DNA from: Hydrogenophaga sp. A37
GTDB lineage: Bacteria > Pseudomonadota > Gammaproteobacteria > Burkholderiales > Burkholderiaceae_C
Reading direction: 5' to 3'
NCBI RefSeq assembly: GCF_002001205.1
Contig: NZ_MUNZ01000086.1
Coordinates: 62,001 to 126,000, forward strand
Length of the DNA stretch: 64,000 bases
The notes beneath the pieces were generated by a model. That model was not told the origin of the DNA, made no database searches, and worked only from the letters and a program-made list of their open reading frames with translations. How positions within the stretch are numbered: the stretch's first letter is position 1; the number at the start of each line of letters is the position of its first letter. The position numbers and the translations under genes are program-made. Shown piece after piece: positions 10,104-20,596 of this stretch.

Positions 10104-11093
10104 ATGCAGGGCCAACGCACAAGGGTGCCGCGGCGCCCTTTGCACGGGGTGCTGCTGCTCGACAAACCGCTGGGACTCTCCAGCAACCAGGCTTTGCAAA
10201 AGGCCAAGTGGTTGCTGCGCGCGGAGAAAGCGGGCCACACCGGCACGCTGGACCCGTTGGCCACTGGCGTGCTGCCGCTGTGCTTTGGCGCCGCGACCAA
10301 GTTCAGCCAGTTGCACCTGGACGCCGACAAGACCTATGAGACCACCGTGCGCCTGGGTGTGAAAACCTCCACTGGCGACACGGAAGGCGATGTGATCGAA
10401 ACCCGTCCAGTCACATGCACTGTCGGCCAGGTGGTCGAGGTGCTGGACCGCTTCATGGGGCCGATCAGCCAGGTGCCGCCGATGCACAGTGCGCTGAAGA
10501 AGGACGGTAAGCCTCTCTACGAATATGCGCGCGTGGGCGAAACGGTGGAGCGCGAGGCCCGACACGTGCTCATTCACGATCTGGAGCTGCTGGACATGTG
10601 CCTGGAGGGCGAGCAACCCCAACTGCGCCTGCGTGTGACCTGCAGCAAAGGCACCTACATCCGGACCTTGGGCGAAGACATTGCCGAGGCGCTGGGATGC
10701 GGTGGCCACCTGGTGGCGTTGCGCCGAGTGGTCACCGGGCCATTCAGCGAGGCGCAGTGCATCACCATTGATGCACTGGAGCAGGCCAGCGACCCGGAGC
10801 GGCAAACACACCTGCTGCCGCTGGAGTGCCTGCTCGACCGTCACGCTCGACTCACGCTGGGCACAGAAGATGCAAAGCGTTTCCTCAACGGTCTACGCCG
10901 TCGCGGAGACTGGTCCGATCAGCCGCAGGTGGCTGTGTACGGACCGTCCGATGCCGTCTCACCACACGAACCCTTGTCTTCGGTCCTGTTGGGCAGCGCC
11001 CGCACCGAAGGCGGCGAATTGATCCCGGGGCGGCTGCTGAGCCCCATCGAAATACAGCAAATCCTGGAAACCTCACCGGAACTCACATCATGA
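10104..11093 (+). CDS. truB: tRNA pseudouridine(55) synthase TruB
   Basis: Converts U55 of the tRNA T-loop to pseudouridine, 329 residues. The catalytic aspartate lies in [12 protein letters not shown] at about residue 50, and the G-T-Y-I-R-T-L element of the family is present. The C-terminus carries a PUA-like extension somewhat longer than E. coli TruB. The stop overlaps the typA start as ATGA, so typA is likely translationally coupled. Confidence 0.96.
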   Translation: MQGQRTRVPRRPLHGVLLLDKPLGLSSNQALQKAKWLLRAEKAGHTGTLDPLATGVLPLCFGAATKFSQLHLDADKTYETTVRLGVKTSTGDTEGDVIETRPVTCTVGQVVEVLDRFMGPISQVPPMHSALKKDGKPLYEYARVGETVEREARHVLIHDLELLDMCLEGEQPQLRLRVTCSKGTYIRTLGEDIAEALGCGGHLVALRRVVTGPFSEAQCITIDALEQASDPERQTHLLPLECLLDRHARLTLGTEDAKRFLNGLRRRGDWSDQPQVAVYGPSDAVSPHEPLSSVLLGSARTEGGELIPGRLLSPIEIQQILETSPELTS

Positions 11094-12910
11094 GCAAACA
11101 AATCCGCAACATCGCCATCATTGCCCACGTTGACCATGGCAAAACCACCATGGTGGACCAACTGCTGCGTCAGTCGGGCACCTTCGCCGAACACGAAAAA
11201 GTGGTCGACACGGTGATGGACAACAACGCGATCGAACGCGAGCGCGGCATCACCATTCTGGCCAAGAACTGTGCCGTGAGCTGGGAAGGTACGCACATCA
11301 ACATCGTCGACACCCCTGGCCACGCGGACTTCGGTGGTGAGGTGGAGCGCGCGCTGTCCATGGTCGACGGCGTGGTGTTGCTGATCGACGCGCAGGAAGG
11401 CCCGATGCCGCAGACCCGTTTCGTGACCAAGAAAGCCCTGGCTCTGGGTCTCAAACCGATTCTGGTGGTCAACAAGGTAGACAAGCCCGGCGCCCGTCCG
11501 CAACACGTGGTGAACGCTGCCTTCGATCTGTTCGACAAACTGGGTGCGACCGACGAACAGCTCGACTTCCCCGTGGTCTATGCTTCGGGCATCAACGGCT
11601 GGACCTCGCTGGAAGAGGGCGCAGCGGGCGAGCAGTGGGGTCCCGACATGTCAGCCCTGTTCAACACCGTGCTGCAGCACGTGCCAGCCCAAAAGGGTGA
11701 CCCGGCTGCACCGCTGCAACTGCAGATCTCTGCACTGGACTTCTCCACCTTCGTGGGCCGTATTGGTGTGGGCCGCATCAGCCAGGGCACGATCAAGCCA
11801 CAGATGGATGTGCTAGTGATGGAAGGTCCCGATGGCAAAGCTGTCAAAGGTCGCGTCAACCAGGTGCTGACCTTCCAGGGTCTGGACCGCGTGCAGGCCT
11901 CCGAAGCTGGCCCGGGCGACATCGTACTGATCAACGGCATTCCTGAAATCGGCATCGGCGTGACGGTGACCGATGCAACCAACCCCGCGCCGCTGCCCAT
12001 GCTCAAGGTCGATGAGCCGACCCTGACCATGAACTTTTGCGTGAACACCAGCCCGCTGGCCGGTCGCGAAGGCAAGTTCGTGACCAGTCGCCAGCTCTGG
12101 GACCGCCTGCAGAAAGAGCTGCAATCCAACGTGGCGCTGCGCGTCAAGGAAACCGACGAAGAGGGCATCTTTGAGGTGATGGGCCGAGGTGAACTTCACC
12201 TGACCATCCTGCTGGAAAACATGCGCCGCGAAGGCTACGAATTGGCGGTGTCCAAGCCCCGCGTGGTATTCCGTGATGTGGATGGCGTTCGCCACGAACC
12301 GATCGAGCTGGTGACGGCCGACATCGAAGAGCAGCACCAGGGCGGCGTGATGCAGGCCCTGGGCGAGCGCAAGGGCGAGCTGGCCAACATGGAACCAGAC
12401 GGCCGTGGCCGTGTGCGCCTGGAGTACCGCATCCCGGCTCGGGGCCTGATCGGTTTCACCAACGAATTCCTGAACCTGACCCGCGGCTCGGGCCTGATCT
12501 CCAACATCTTCGACAGCTACGAGGCGCACAAAGGCGACATCGCCAGCCGCAAGAATGGTGTGCTGATCTCCATGGACGACGGTGAAATCTTCACCTACGC
12601 CCTGGGCAAGCTGGACGACCGCGGCCGCATGTTCGTGAAGGCCGGTGACCCGGTGTATGAAGGCATGATCGTCGGCATCCACAGCCGCGACAACGACCTG
12701 GTGGTCAACGCCACGCGCACCAAGCAGCTGACCAACTTCCGCGTGTCCGGCAAGGAAGACGCGATCAAGATCACGCCACCAATCGACCTGAACCTCGAAT
12801 ACGGTGTCGAGTTCATCGAAGACGACGAGCTGGTCGAAATCACGCCCAAATCGGTCCGTCTGCGCAAGCGCTTCCTGAAGGAAAGCGACCGCAAGCGCAA
12901 CCGCGACTGA
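11090..12910 (+). CDS. typA: Ribosome-associated GTPase TypA/BipA
   Basis: Translational GTPase related to EF-G that acts in 50S assembly and stress adaptation, 606 residues, the family's usual length. The G domain has G1 AHVDHGKT near residues 10-17, the switch region [19 protein letters not shown] and NKVD. The C-terminal TypA-specific domain follows. The ATG overlaps the truB stop. It is the last gene of the rimP operon and is followed 9 bases later by an intrinsic terminator. Confidence 0.96.
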   Translation: MSKQIRNIAIIAHVDHGKTTMVDQLLRQSGTFAEHEKVVDTVMDNNAIERERGITILAKNCAVSWEGTHINIVDTPGHADFGGEVERALSMVDGVVLLIDAQEGPMPQTRFVTKKALALGLKPILVVNKVDKPGARPQHVVNAAFDLFDKLGATDEQLDFPVVYASGINGWTSLEEGAAGEQWGPDMSALFNTVLQHVPAQKGDPAAPLQLQISALDFSTFVGRIGVGRISQGTIKPQMDVLVMEGPDGKAVKGRVNQVLTFQGLDRVQASEAGPGDIVLINGIPEIGIGVTVTDATNPAPLPMLKVDEPTLTMNFCVNTSPLAGREGKFVTSRQLWDRLQKELQSNVALRVKETDEEGIFEVMGRGELHLTILLENMRREGYELAVSKPRVVFRDVDGVRHEPIELVTADIEEQHQGGVMQALGERKGELANMEPDGRGRVRLEYRIPARGLIGFTNEFLNLTRGSGLISNIFDSYEAHKGDIASRKNGVLISMDDGEIFTYALGKLDDRGRMFVKAGDPVYEGMIVGIHSRDNDLVVNATRTKQLTNFRVSGKEDAIKITPPIDLNLEYGVEFIEDDELVEITPKSVRLRKRFLKESDRKRNRD

Positions 12911-12919
12911 TGTCTCACC

Positions 12920-12948
12920 AACACGGCCTTGCGCCGTGTTGTTGTTTC
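12920..12948 (+). terminator. Intrinsic terminator after typA
   Basis: AACACGGC (12920-12927) pairs perfectly with GCCGTGTT (12933-12940) around a five-base loop and is followed by GTTGTTTC. It closes the rimP-typA operon. It covers a GTG at 12936 that could be taken for a start of the next gene, an argument for starting that gene at 12954. Confidence 0.75.
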
Positions 12949-12953
12949 AGCCC

Positions 12954-13970
12954 ATGCCTTTTCGCGCCCTTAGCCGCCTGAGTCACACCCAGGCGGTGTT
13001 CATGATGATCGCGGTGACCCTCATGTGGTCCATCGCCGGGGTGGTGTCGCGCCAGCTCGAATCGGCGGCCCGCTTTGAGGTGACCTTCTGGCGCAGCGCG
13101 TTCACTGCGCTGTCGCTGCTGATCATCCTGCCGGTCTGGCGCGCGGCCGACCGGGCATCCGGTGTTCTCGATGTGCCCGCAGGGAAGGGCCGACTGCAAC
13201 GCCACTGGGGAGTGTTGGCCGCCTCGCGCGCGTTCTGGGTCTCCGGCGTGTGCTGGAGTGTGATGTTCACTGCCTTCATGCTGGCGCTGACCTTCACCAG
13301 CGTGGCCAACGTGCTGATCATCATGTCGGTCGGTCCGCTGTTCACCGCCTTGCTGGCGCGCTTTGCCATCGGTCAGCAACTGCCATTGAGAACCTGGACG
13401 GCCATCGTGGCGGCCGGTGCGGGCATTGTCTACATGTACGGCAGCCAGATGCTTCAGGCCTTCGCAGAGCCCAGCGCCAATCCATCGGGCTTGCTGATCG
13501 GCTCTGTCGCGTCGCTGTGTGTGCCCGTTGCAGGGGCGATCAACTGGACCGTCGTGCAACGCAGCCAGTCGCACGGGCAGCAAATCGACCTTGTGCCCTC
13601 GGTTTTGCTCGGCGCGCTCATTTCTTCGCTGGTGACCTTGCCGCTGGCCGCGCCCTTTGCCGCCACGGGCAGTGACGTGGCTTGGCTGGCCATGCTGGGC
13701 CTGGTACAGCTCGCCATCCCCTGCGCGCTGGCAGTGGTATGCGCGCGTTCGCTCAAGGCCCCCGAGGTCTCGCTGCTGGCCCTGCTGGAGGTGATCTTCG
13801 GCATCGTCTGGGCTTGGCTCTGGGCCAACGAAACACCCGGGCGCGAAGTGCTGCTCGGTGGTAGTGTGGTCATCACCGCGCTGCTGTTCAACGAGCTGCT
13901 GGCCTGGCGCGACCGCAACGCCAGCCCGATGCCAACTCAACCCGACGAAAGCGGCGCCACGCCGCATTGA
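12954..13970 (+). CDS. DMT/EamA-family membrane transporter
   Basis: Predicted inner-membrane exporter of about 338 residues with around ten hydrophobic helices arranged as two EamA repeats, the layout of the drug/metabolite transporter superfamily. Helix 1 contains A-V-T-L-M-W-S, and repeat 2 contains the E-V-I-F-G-I-V-W-A element near the C-terminus. Substrate is unknown. I prefer the ATG at 12954 because the upstream GTG at 12936 lies inside the typA terminator. It ends 19 bases before the hydratase gene on the same strand. Confidence 0.85.
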   Translation: MPFRALSRLSHTQAVFMMIAVTLMWSIAGVVSRQLESAARFEVTFWRSAFTALSLLIILPVWRAADRASGVLDVPAGKGRLQRHWGVLAASRAFWVSGVCWSVMFTAFMLALTFTSVANVLIIMSVGPLFTALLARFAIGQQLPLRTWTAIVAAGAGIVYMYGSQMLQAFAEPSANPSGLLIGSVASLCVPVAGAINWTVVQRSQSHGQQIDLVPSVLLGALISSLVTLPLAAPFAATGSDVAWLAMLGLVQLAIPCALAVVCARSLKAPEVSLLALLEVIFGIVWAWLWANETPGREVLLGGSVVITALLFNELLAWRDRNASPMPTQPDESGATPH

Positions 13971-13989
13971 TCTCTCCAGGAACACCGCC

Positions 13990-15090
13990 ATGAGCCAGAC
14001 GCCCGTTGAACAGCACGTCATCACCGAAGTCCGTGGCCGTGTCGGCTGCATCACCCTGAACCGGCCCAAGGCGCTCAATGCACTCTCGCTGGGCATGATC
14101 CGTGACATCACCGCGGCCTTGATTGCCTGGCGCGACGACACCCAGGTGCTGGCGGTCGTGGTTCGTGGCATGGGTCGGGACGGCCCGTTCGGTGCCTTTT
14201 GTGCCGGCGGTGACATCCGCTTTTTCCATCAAGCGGCACTGGCGGGCAATCCCGAACTGGACGATTTTTTCACCGAAGAGTACGCACTCAACCATCTGGT
14301 GCACACCTACGCCAAGCCCTACATCGCGCTGATGGATGGCATCTGTATGGGCGGTGGCATGGGGATCAGCCAGGGCGCCAGTCTGCGCATCGTTACTGAG
14401 CGCAGCCAACTCGCCATGCCAGAAACCGGCATCGGACTGTTTCCCGACGTCGGTGGCGGCTACTTTCTCAGTCGGTGTCCGGGGCGCGTCGGTGAATACT
14501 TGGCACTCACCGGCTTGGTGCTCAATGGTGCGCAGGCCATGGGTGTGGGTCTGGCCGATGCCCAGGTGGACAGTGGCCGGTTGCAGAGCCTGTGGGACAG
14601 CCTGGGACAGACTCCGTACGAGACCGGTGAGGCAGTGCAACGCTGGTGCCAGAATCATGTGCAGAAACACGTGGAGCCCAGTGGCTTGCCTCTGGCCGAT
14701 ATCGACCGGGTCTTCGGGCTCGGCAGCGTGGGCGCCATGCTGACCACGTTGGAACTGGGCAATGGCAACTGGTCGCAACAGACTGCCGTGATGCTGCGCA
14801 AGCGCTCGCCGCTGATGTTGCACGTCGTTCTGGAGCAGATCCGCCGCGCACGGCACTTGGGGCTGACCGACAACCTGCGCATGGAGCGCGACATGGTGCG
14901 CCGCTGCTTCCACCTGCGACCCGGTGCCGCCAGCGAAACGGTGGAAGGTATTCGGGCACTGGCCATCGACAAGGACCATGCACCGAAATGGAATCCTGCG
15001 AAAGCGGAAGACGTGACGCCCGCCATGGTCGCTCTGTTCTTCGATAGCCCCTGGCCAGCCCACGCCCATCCGCTTCGATCACTGGGCTGA
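13990..15090 (+). CDS. Enoyl-CoA hydratase/isomerase family protein, 3-hydroxyisobutyryl-CoA hydrolase-like
   Basis: Crotonase-fold enzyme of 366 residues, longer than simple hydratases and close to HIBYL-CoA hydrolases of valine breakdown. The oxyanion-hole segment F-C-A-G-G-D-I-R and the second glycine-rich motif G-G-G-M-G are present. The expected catalytic glutamate is in M-P-E-T-G-I-G-L-F-P-D-V-G-G near residue 145. The C-terminal half (L-R-K-R-S-P.. and R-C-F-H-L-R-P) also fits the hydrolase subfamily. It sits alone between the transporter and the oppositely oriented smpB, so context adds little. The exact substrate is inference. Confidence 0.8.
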   Translation: MSQTPVEQHVITEVRGRVGCITLNRPKALNALSLGMIRDITAALIAWRDDTQVLAVVVRGMGRDGPFGAFCAGGDIRFFHQAALAGNPELDDFFTEEYALNHLVHTYAKPYIALMDGICMGGGMGISQGASLRIVTERSQLAMPETGIGLFPDVGGGYFLSRCPGRVGEYLALTGLVLNGAQAMGVGLADAQVDSGRLQSLWDSLGQTPYETGEAVQRWCQNHVQKHVEPSGLPLADIDRVFGLGSVGAMLTTLELGNGNWSQQTAVMLRKRSPLMLHVVLEQIRRARHLGLTDNLRMERDMVRRCFHLRPGAASETVEGIRALAIDKDHAPKWNPAKAEDVTPAMVALFFDSPWPAHAHPLRSLG

Positions 15091-15135
15091 CCGATCAGGC
15101 ACCTCCGGCCGTCGGCCGAAAGTGCGTGGGCGGTG

Positions 15136-15630
15136 TCAGCGGGTGCGGCTTTTCATGACCCGCTCGACTTCGCGCTTGCCTTCACGCTCCTTGATGGTGT
15201 CGCGTTTGTCATGTTCCGCCTTGCCTTTGGCCAATGCCATTTCGCATTTCACCTTGCCGTTCTTCCAGTGCATGTTGAGAGGAACCAAGGTGTAGCCCTT
15301 CTGCTCGACCTTGCCGATGAGGCGGCGGATCTGTTCGCGGTGCAGCAGCAGTTTTTTCGTGCGCACCGAATCTGGACTGATGTGGGTGGAGGCTGTGTTG
15401 AGCGGGTTGATCTGACAGCCGATCAGGAACAGCTCACCCTCGCGGATCACCACGTAGCCGTCGGTGAGCTGCACCTTGCCTTCTCGAAGGGCCTTCACCT
15501 CCCAACCTTCGAGCACCATGCCGGCTTCGAAGCGCTCTTCAATGGCGTAGTTGAAGAGCGCTTTCTTGTTGTCGGCGATGCGGCTGTCAACGCCCTTGAC
15601 GGGCGCGGTTTTGCTGGGTTTGGTGGCCAT
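15136..15630 (-). CDS. smpB: SsrA-binding protein SmpB
   Basis: Partner of tmRNA in rescue of stalled ribosomes, 164 residues. The OB-fold core contains N-K-K-A[13 protein letters not shown] near residue 22, and [11 protein letters not shown]. The C-terminal basic tail (K-R-D-T-I-K-E-R-E..) enters the decoding centre in known SmpBs. The ATG reads from 15630. It is divergent from ratA, with about 100 bases between. The tmRNA gene itself is not visible in the window. Confidence 0.96.
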   Translation of the reverse strand: MATKPSKTAPVKGVDSRIADNKKALFNYAIEERFEAGMVLEGWEVKALREGKVQLTDGYVVIREGELFLIGCQINPLNTASTHISPDSVRTKKLLLHREQIRRLIGKVEQKGYTLVPLNMHWKNGKVKCEMALAKGKAEHDKRDTIKEREGKREVERVMKSRTR

Positions 15631-15733
15631 GAGGTGTCAGTTGCGGCCGTTTCAGGCCAATACAATGGCAGCGAAGTAGCTGCCGGGCGGCGTGCCGAAT
15701 GTGGCCTGTTGCCTTGAGTGCCCGCCCGATTGT

Positions 15734-16177
15734 ATGAAAACGATTCAAAAGTCTGTTTTGCTCTGGCACAGCGCGCATGAAATGTTCGCGCTGGTGACCG
15801 ATGTGCCCCAATACCCGCAGTTTTTGCCGTGGTGTGATCACAGCGAGGTGGTGGAAAGCGATGACGCTGGCATGGTGGCCAAAGTGGGCATGTCCATCAG
15901 TGGCCTTCGCCAGAGCTTCACCACACGCAACACCCATGTGGACGACCGCCAGGTGCTGATGGAACTGGTCGATGGACCGTTTTCCCACCTCGAAGGGGTT
16001 TGGGACTTTATCCCGCTCGGGGATGGCACGCAACGGGCCTGCAAGGTGGCGTTTCGCCTGACCTATGGTTTTTCCAGTCAAGCGCTGGCGACGCTGGTCG
16101 GCCCTGTTTTCGATCGCATCGCCGGCAGTCTGGTGGACGCTTTCGTCAAGCGTGCTGACCAGGTGTATGGGGCATGA
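15734..16177 (+). CDS. ratA: RatA/Coq10-type START-fold protein
   Basis: 147-residue protein of the START/Coq10 superfamily. Bacterial members are named RatA (reported as a ribosome-association toxin in E. coli) or viewed as ubiquinone-binding chaperones. The P-Q-Y-P-x-F-L-P-W-C motif near residue 29 and the L-x-G-x-W-x-F element near residue 85 are hallmarks. It overlaps rnfH by 4 bases, the common ratA-rnfH pair downstream of a divergent smpB. I chose ATG 15734, where the family starts. Which of the two roles applies cannot be told from sequence. Confidence 0.92.
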   Translation: MKTIQKSVLLWHSAHEMFALVTDVPQYPQFLPWCDHSEVVESDDAGMVAKVGMSISGLRQSFTTRNTHVDDRQVLMELVDGPFSHLEGVWDFIPLGDGTQRACKVAFRLTYGFSSQALATLVGPVFDRIAGSLVDAFVKRADQVYGA

Positions 16178-16506
16178 TGGACATCGCACTGGTCTTCTCG
16201 CCCGCAGCGCGCGAGGTACACGAAATGCACCTGACGGTGCCAGAGGGTACGACGCTCAAGGAGGCCCTGCACCTGGCGGGATGGCTGGAACGCTTTCCCG
16301 CCATCAAGCAAGCGCCGTTGGAGGTTGGAATCTGGGGGCGCAAAGCCTCAGCAAGCACGCTGTTGAGACAGGGTGACCGCGTCGAGATGTATCGGGAACT
16401 GCGCGTGGACCCGAAAGTTGCGCGCCGTGAGCGCTTTGTGGGACAAGGCTCCCGGGGCGCAGGCTTGTTTGCCCAGCGCCGACCAGGGTCCAAAGCGGGC
16501 TATTGA
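16174..16506 (+). CDS. rnfH: RnfH/RatB family ubiquitin-like protein
   Basis: 110-residue protein of the RnfH (UPF0125) family with a beta-grasp, ubiquitin-like fold. The pattern E-V-x-L-x-V-P-E-G-T-T-L-x-E-A near residue 20 and the G-D-R-V-E-x-Y-R-E-L element near residue 70 are typical. The C-terminus is extended by a glycine/arginine-rich tail. It starts within the ratA stop (ATGATG) and its last 7 bases overlap the 3' end of the convergent DUF4124 gene. Function in the cell is not firmly known. Confidence 0.9.
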   Translation: MMDIALVFSPAAREVHEMHLTVPEGTTLKEALHLAGWLERFPAIKQAPLEVGIWGRKASASTLLRQGDRVEMYRELRVDPKVARRERFVGQGSRGAGLFAQRRPGSKAGY

Positions 16507-17078
16507 ACGGTAGCTTGCGGGCCTGCAGCCTGCGGCATGGGGCCGCAATCGGAGCGGATGATCTCGTCGAGCCGCTTGGTTTCAGTACCTCGGGCCTTGT
16601 CGTCCATGATCTCACGCTCACCCTTGGCATTGGTGGTGGCGATGCGGATGCCGGAGTCGAACGTGGTCTTGGCACGTTTGGCGCGTTCACAGTTCTCTGC
16701 GCGTGCCTTGGCCAACTTTTCGGTCTCGGCTTTTTTCTTGGCTTGAGCGGCTTCTTCTGCCTGCTTTTCGGCTTGTTTCTTCTTGGCTTCGAGCTGTTCG
16801 TCCCGGCCCGTCACCTTGGGGGCAGGTGCAGCAACGGGCGCACCGGCTGCCGCGTCGGAAGTGGCGGCATCCGACGTCTTGACCTCGGTTCGCGCGCCCG
16901 GCCTCTTGAGAATGTTCTTGTCGGGGATGCCCGGAGGTGGCGCTGTGTCGCTGAACACTTTGGCGCCAGAGCCGTCAATCCATTGCCATTGCGCCTGGGC
17001 CCCGCCGCTGGCCAGGATGGTCAGCAAGGCAAACGCAACGGGGCGCCAGAGTGAGAGGGGTGTGTGACGATGAGACAT
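16500..17078 (-). CDS. DUF4124 domain secreted or envelope protein
   Basis: 192-residue protein with a signal peptide (hydrophobic stretch then A-Q-A near residue 30). A DUF4124 domain follows (W-Q-W-x-D-G-S-G-x-x-V-F-S-D-x-P-P-P), as is common in periplasmic proteins of Burkholderiales. The middle (residues about 95-135) is a lysine/alanine/glutamate-rich coiled coil. The C-terminal part has N-C-E-R-A-K. No enzyme motif is seen. It is divergent from guaB and convergent with rnfH. Its role is unknown. Confidence 0.8.
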   Translation of the reverse strand: MSHRHTPLSLWRPVAFALLTILASGGAQAQWQWIDGSGAKVFSDTAPPPGIPDKNILKRPGARTEVKTSDAATSDAAAGAPVAAPAPKVTGRDEQLEAKKKQAEKQAEEAAQAKKKAETEKLAKARAENCERAKRAKTTFDSGIRIATTNAKGEREIMDDKARGTETKRLDEIIRSDCGPMPQAAGPQATVQ

Positions 17079-17201
17079 CAGATCAGTTTACCCGTTGACC
17101 ACCTCCCGCGCACCCACGTCCTGCTGCCGGGCGATGAACAAGTCGCGTTTTGTGCAAATGGAAGTAGCGGAAGTGGCACTCACGCGGGTCATGCCATGAC
17201 C

Positions 17202-17228
17202 TTGTGGCTGCTTGGCCCCGGGTACAAT
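17202..17228 (+). promoter_or_regulatory. Probable guaB promoter
   Basis: TACAAT (17223-17228) is a good -10 box; TTGTGG (17202-17207) is the best -35, with a short 15-base spacer. The resulting leader is under 20 bases before the guaB ATG at 17251. The non-optimal spacing makes the -35 assignment uncertain. Confidence 0.45.
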
Positions 17229-17250
17229 CGTGTTTTTGGAGCTTTACCCC

Positions 17251-18720
17251 ATGCGCCTACTCGGCAAAGCGCTCACCTTCGACGATGTTTTGTTGGTGCC
17301 AGCGTACTCCCAGGTCCTTCCCAAGGACACCTCTCTCGCCACCCAGTTTTCCCGCAACATCAAGCTGAATCTACCCTTGGTTTCAGCCGCGATGGACACC
17401 GTGACGGAAGCTCGCCTAGCGATTGCGATTGCCCAGGAGGGCGGCATCGGCATCATCCACAAGAACCTCACCGCGCAGGAGCAGGCCGCCCATGTGGCCA
17501 AGGTCAAGCGCTACGAATCGGGTGTACTGCGCGACCCGGTCGTTATCACTCCCCAGACCACGATCCGACAGGTGATGAAGCTGTCCGATGACCTGGGCAT
17601 CTCCGGCTTCCCGGTGGTGGAAGCGGGTCGGGTGGTTGGCATTGTCACCGGCCGCGACCTGCGTTTTGAAACCCGCTACGACCTGCCGGTCAGCGAGATC
17701 ATGACGCCGCGTGAACGGCTGATCACCATGCCCGACGGCACCACGCCGGCCGAGGCCAAGACCCTGCTCAACAAGCACAAGCTCGAACGTCTGCTGCTCG
17801 TGAACGACGCCTTTGAACTCAAGGGCCTGATCACGGTCAAGGACATCACCAAACAGCTCAACTTTCCCAACGCCGCGCGCGACGCCGCCGGCCGTCTGCG
17901 CGTGGGCGCCGCGGTGGGTGTGGGCGAAGGCACCGAAGAGCGCGTGGAAGCGCTGGTGAAAGCTGGTGTGGACGCTATCGTGGTGGACACGGCCCACGGC
18001 CACAGCAAGGGCGTGATCGACCGCGTGCGCTGGGTCAAACAGAACTACCCACAGGTGGACGTGATCGGCGGCAACATCGCCACCGGCAGCGCCGCTCTGG
18101 CGCTGGTGGAAGCGGGTGCCGACGGTGTCAAGGTCGGTATCGGCCCCGGCTCCATCTGCACCACCCGCATCGTGGCCGGTGTGGGCGTGCCCCAGATCAT
18201 GGCCATCGACAACGTGGCCACGGCGCTGCAGACCACCGGCGTGCCCATGATCGCCGACGGCGGTATCCGCTACAGCGGCGACATCGCCAAGGCCATCGCG
18301 GCCGGCGCCAACACCGTGATGATGGGTGGCATGTTCGCCGGCACCGAAGAGGCGCCGGGCGAGATCGTGCTGTACCAGGGCCGCAGCTACAAGAGCTACC
18401 GCGGCATGGGCTCCATCGGTGCCATGCAGCAGGGCAGCGCCGACCGCTACTTCCAGGAAAGCAGCACCGGTAACCCCAACGCAGACAAGCTGGTGCCCGA
18501 GGGCATTGAAGGTCGCGTGCCCTACAAGGGCTCGGTGGTGTCCATCATCTTCCAGATGGCCGGTGGCCTCAGGGCCTCCATGGGTTACTGCGGTTGCCCG
18601 ACCATCGAGCACATGCGCGCCAAGGCCGAGTTCGTCGAGATCACCTCGGCGGGCATCCGCGAGAGCCACGTGCACGATGTGCAGATCACCAAAGAGGCGC
18701 CGAACTACCGCGCCGAGTGA
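17251..18720 (+). CDS. guaB: IMP dehydrogenase
   Basis: NAD-dependent oxidation of IMP to XMP, the first committed step to GMP, 489 residues. The TIM barrel is interrupted by two CBS domains at roughly residues 95-205. The catalytic cysteine is in G-P-G-S-I-C-T-T-R near residue 303, and the flap and monovalent-cation loop are intact. I chose ATG 17251 ([14 protein letters not shown]), the family start. guaA follows downstream, with a small membrane gene between them. Confidence 0.97.
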   Translation: MRLLGKALTFDDVLLVPAYSQVLPKDTSLATQFSRNIKLNLPLVSAAMDTVTEARLAIAIAQEGGIGIIHKNLTAQEQAAHVAKVKRYESGVLRDPVVITPQTTIRQVMKLSDDLGISGFPVVEAGRVVGIVTGRDLRFETRYDLPVSEIMTPRERLITMPDGTTPAEAKTLLNKHKLERLLLVNDAFELKGLITVKDITKQLNFPNAARDAAGRLRVGAAVGVGEGTEERVEALVKAGVDAIVVDTAHGHSKGVIDRVRWVKQNYPQVDVIGGNIATGSAALALVEAGADGVKVGIGPGSICTTRIVAGVGVPQIMAIDNVATALQTTGVPMIADGGIRYSGDIAKAIAAGANTVMMGGMFAGTEEAPGEIVLYQGRSYKSYRGMGSIGAMQQGSADRYFQESSTGNPNADKLVPEGIEGRVPYKGSVVSIIFQMAGGLRASMGYCGCPTIEHMRAKAEFVEITSAGIRESHVHDVQITKEAPNYRAE

Positions 18721-18956
18721 TCGTCGTGCGACCCACGTCACCGCCCGAGCCGTTGCAATGGCAAGTGTGGGCGCTCTACGCGCTGGCACTTGTGTTGGGC
18801 GGCATGGTGGCCTATGGGTTACTGACCGGTGAAACCCCGGGTCGGCACCCGTTCAGCCGGGCCACCGATCCCGAAAAGTTCTGGCAGTCCCTGTCCCTGT
18901 TGTTCATGCTGGCGCTCGCTGCCTTCTTCGGCGCACGTTGGCTGAACCGGCGCTGA
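18717..18956 (+). CDS. Small two-helix membrane protein between guaB and guaA
   Basis: 79-residue protein with two hydrophobic helices (about residues 15-35 and 58-73) and a polar loop between. The GTG at 18717 overlaps the guaB stop (GTGA) and a second GTG is at 18726; neither has a strong ribosome site, so coupling to guaB is likely. No family is recognised. It ends 23 bases before guaA and appears to sit within the guaBA transcript. Confidence 0.55.
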   Translation: MIVVRPTSPPEPLQWQVWALYALALVLGGMVAYGLLTGETPGRHPFSRATDPEKFWQSLSLLFMLALAAFFGARWLNRR

Positions 18957-18979
18957 TTCTTCCACCGGTCTTGTCCTCC

Positions 18980-20596
18980 ATGCAGCACCAGAAAATCCTC
19001 GTTCTAGATTTCGGTTCCCAGGTCACTCAGCTCATCGCCCGCCGCGTGCGCGAAGCCCATGTGTACTGCGAAGTCCATCCCTGCGACGTGAGCGACGCCT
19101 GGGTGCGCGAGTTCGCCGCCGACGGCCAGCTCAAGGGCGTGATCCTCTCCGGCAGCCACGCCAGCGTCTACGAAGTGGACGACAAGGCTCCGGATGCCGT
19201 GTTTGAACTGGGCGTGCCCGTGCTGGGCATCTGCTACGGTATGCAGACCATGGCGCAGCAGCTGGGTGGCAAGGTGGAGGCGGGCCACACCCGCGAATTC
19301 GGTTACGCCGAAGTCCGCGCCCGTGGCCACACCCCCCTGCTCAAAGACATCGCCGACTTCCATACCCCCGAAGGCCACGGCATGCTCAAGGTCTGGATGA
19401 GCCACGGTGACAAAGTCACCGAAATGCCCCCGGGCTTCAAGCTCATGGCCAGCACCGACAGCTGCCCCATTGCCGGCATGGCCGATGTGGATCGCGGGTA
19501 CTACGCGGTGCAGTTCCACCCCGAGGTCACGCACACGGTGCAGGGCAGGGCGCTGCTGGAGCGCTTTGTACTCGACATCTGCCAAACGCGGGCCGACTGG
19601 GTGATGCGCGACCACATCGAGGAAGCGGTGCAGAGGATCCGCGAACAAGTGGGTGATGAAGAAGTCATCCTCGGCCTGTCTGGCGGCGTGGATTCTTCGG
19701 TGGCCGCCGCCCTGATTCACCGCGCCATCGGCGACCAACTGACCTGCGTCTTCGTCGACCACGGCCTGCTGCGCCTGAACGAGGGCGACATGGTGATGGA
19801 CATGTTCGTCGGCAAGCTGCACGCCAAGGTGATCCGCGTCGATGCGGCCGACCAGTTCCTCGGCCATCTGGCCGGGGTGAGCGAACCGGAAGCCAAACGC
19901 AAGATCATCGGCCGCGAATTCGTCGAGGTTTTCAAGGCCGAAGCGGCCAAACTAATTTCAAGTGGTGCATCAACAAAAGGCGCCAAGTGGTTGGCACAAG
20001 GCACTATTTATCCGGACGTGATTGAGTCCGGTGGTGCCAAGAGCAAGAAAGCCGTCACCATCAAGAGCCACCACAACGTGGGCGGCCTGCCTGAGCAACT
20101 GGGCCTGAAACTGCTGGAGCCGCTGCGCGACCTGTTCAAGGACGAGGTGCGCGAACTCGGTGTGGCCCTGGGCCTGCCGCACGACATGGTCTACCGCCAT
20201 CCATTCCCGGGCCCGGGCCTGGGCGTGCGCATCCTTGGCGAGGTGAAGAAAGAATTTGCCGACCTGCTGCGCAGGGCCGATGCGATCTTCATTGAAGAGC
20301 TGCGTTCCACCATCGACCACCCCAGCGGCAAGAGCTGGTACGACCTCACCAGCCAGGCCTTCACCGTTTTTCTACCGGTCAAGAGTGTGGGCGTGATGGG
20401 CGACGGTCGCACCTACGACTACGTGGTGGCGCTGCGCGCGGTGCAGACCAGCGATTTCATGACCGCCGATTGGGCCGAGCTGCCCTATGCGCTGCTCAAG
20501 AAGGTGTCCAGTCGCATCATCAACGAGGTGCGCGGCATCAACCGTGTGACCTACGATGTGAGCAGCAAGCCACCCGCGACGATCGAGTGGGAGTGA
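18980..20596 (+). CDS. guaA: GMP synthase (glutamine-hydrolysing)
   Basis: Converts XMP to GMP using glutamine and ATP, 538 residues. The N-terminal class I glutamine amidotransferase has its catalytic cysteine in G-I-C-Y-G near residue 85 and the H-P-E dyad. The ATP-pyrophosphatase domain has the PP-loop S-G-G-V-D-S-S, and the C-terminal dimerisation domain ends T-I-E-W-E. I chose ATG 18980. The last 20 bases are repeated at 34452-34471, which marks the gene's 3' end as the integration site of an island. A patch near 19950-20035 uses more A/T-rich codons than the rest. Confidence 0.97.
   Translation: MQHQKILVLDFGSQVTQLIARRVREAHVYCEVHPCDVSDAWVREFAADGQLKGVILSGSHASVYEVDDKAPDAVFELGVPVLGICYGMQTMAQQLGGKVEAGHTREFGYAEVRARGHTPLLKDIADFHTPEGHGMLKVWMSHGDKVTEMPPGFKLMASTDSCPIAGMADVDRGYYAVQFHPEVTHTVQGRALLERFVLDICQTRADWVMRDHIEEAVQRIREQVGDEEVILGLSGGVDSSVAAALIHRAIGDQLTCVFVDHGLLRLNEGDMVMDMFVGKLHAKVIRVDAADQFLGHLAGVSEPEAKRKIIGREFVEVFKAEAAKLISSGASTKGAKWLAQGTIYPDVIESGGAKSKKAVTIKSHHNVGGLPEQLGLKLLEPLRDLFKDEVRELGVALGLPHDMVYRHPFPGPGLGVRILGEVKKEFADLLRRADAIFIEELRSTIDHPSGKSWYDLTSQAFTVFLPVKSVGVMGDGRTYDYVVALRAVQTSDFMTADWAELPYALLKKVSSRIINEVRGINRVTYDVSSKPPATIEWE
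20577..20596 (+). repeat. attL: guaA 3' end, left copy of island repeat
   Basis: Last 20 bases of guaA, CGACGATC then GAGTGGGAGTGA. The last 12 bases recur exactly at 34460-34471 and 5 of the preceding 8 also match. Confidence 0.75.

Noticed and set aside
12936-12953. GTG at 12936 as start of the DMT transporter
   Set aside because: It lies inside the stem of the typA terminator and has no ribosome site; ATG 12954 fits better.
17416-18789. 457-codon minus-strand frame opposite guaB
   Set aside because: Shadow composition (H, G, V, A rich), no family motif; guaB on the other strand is certain.
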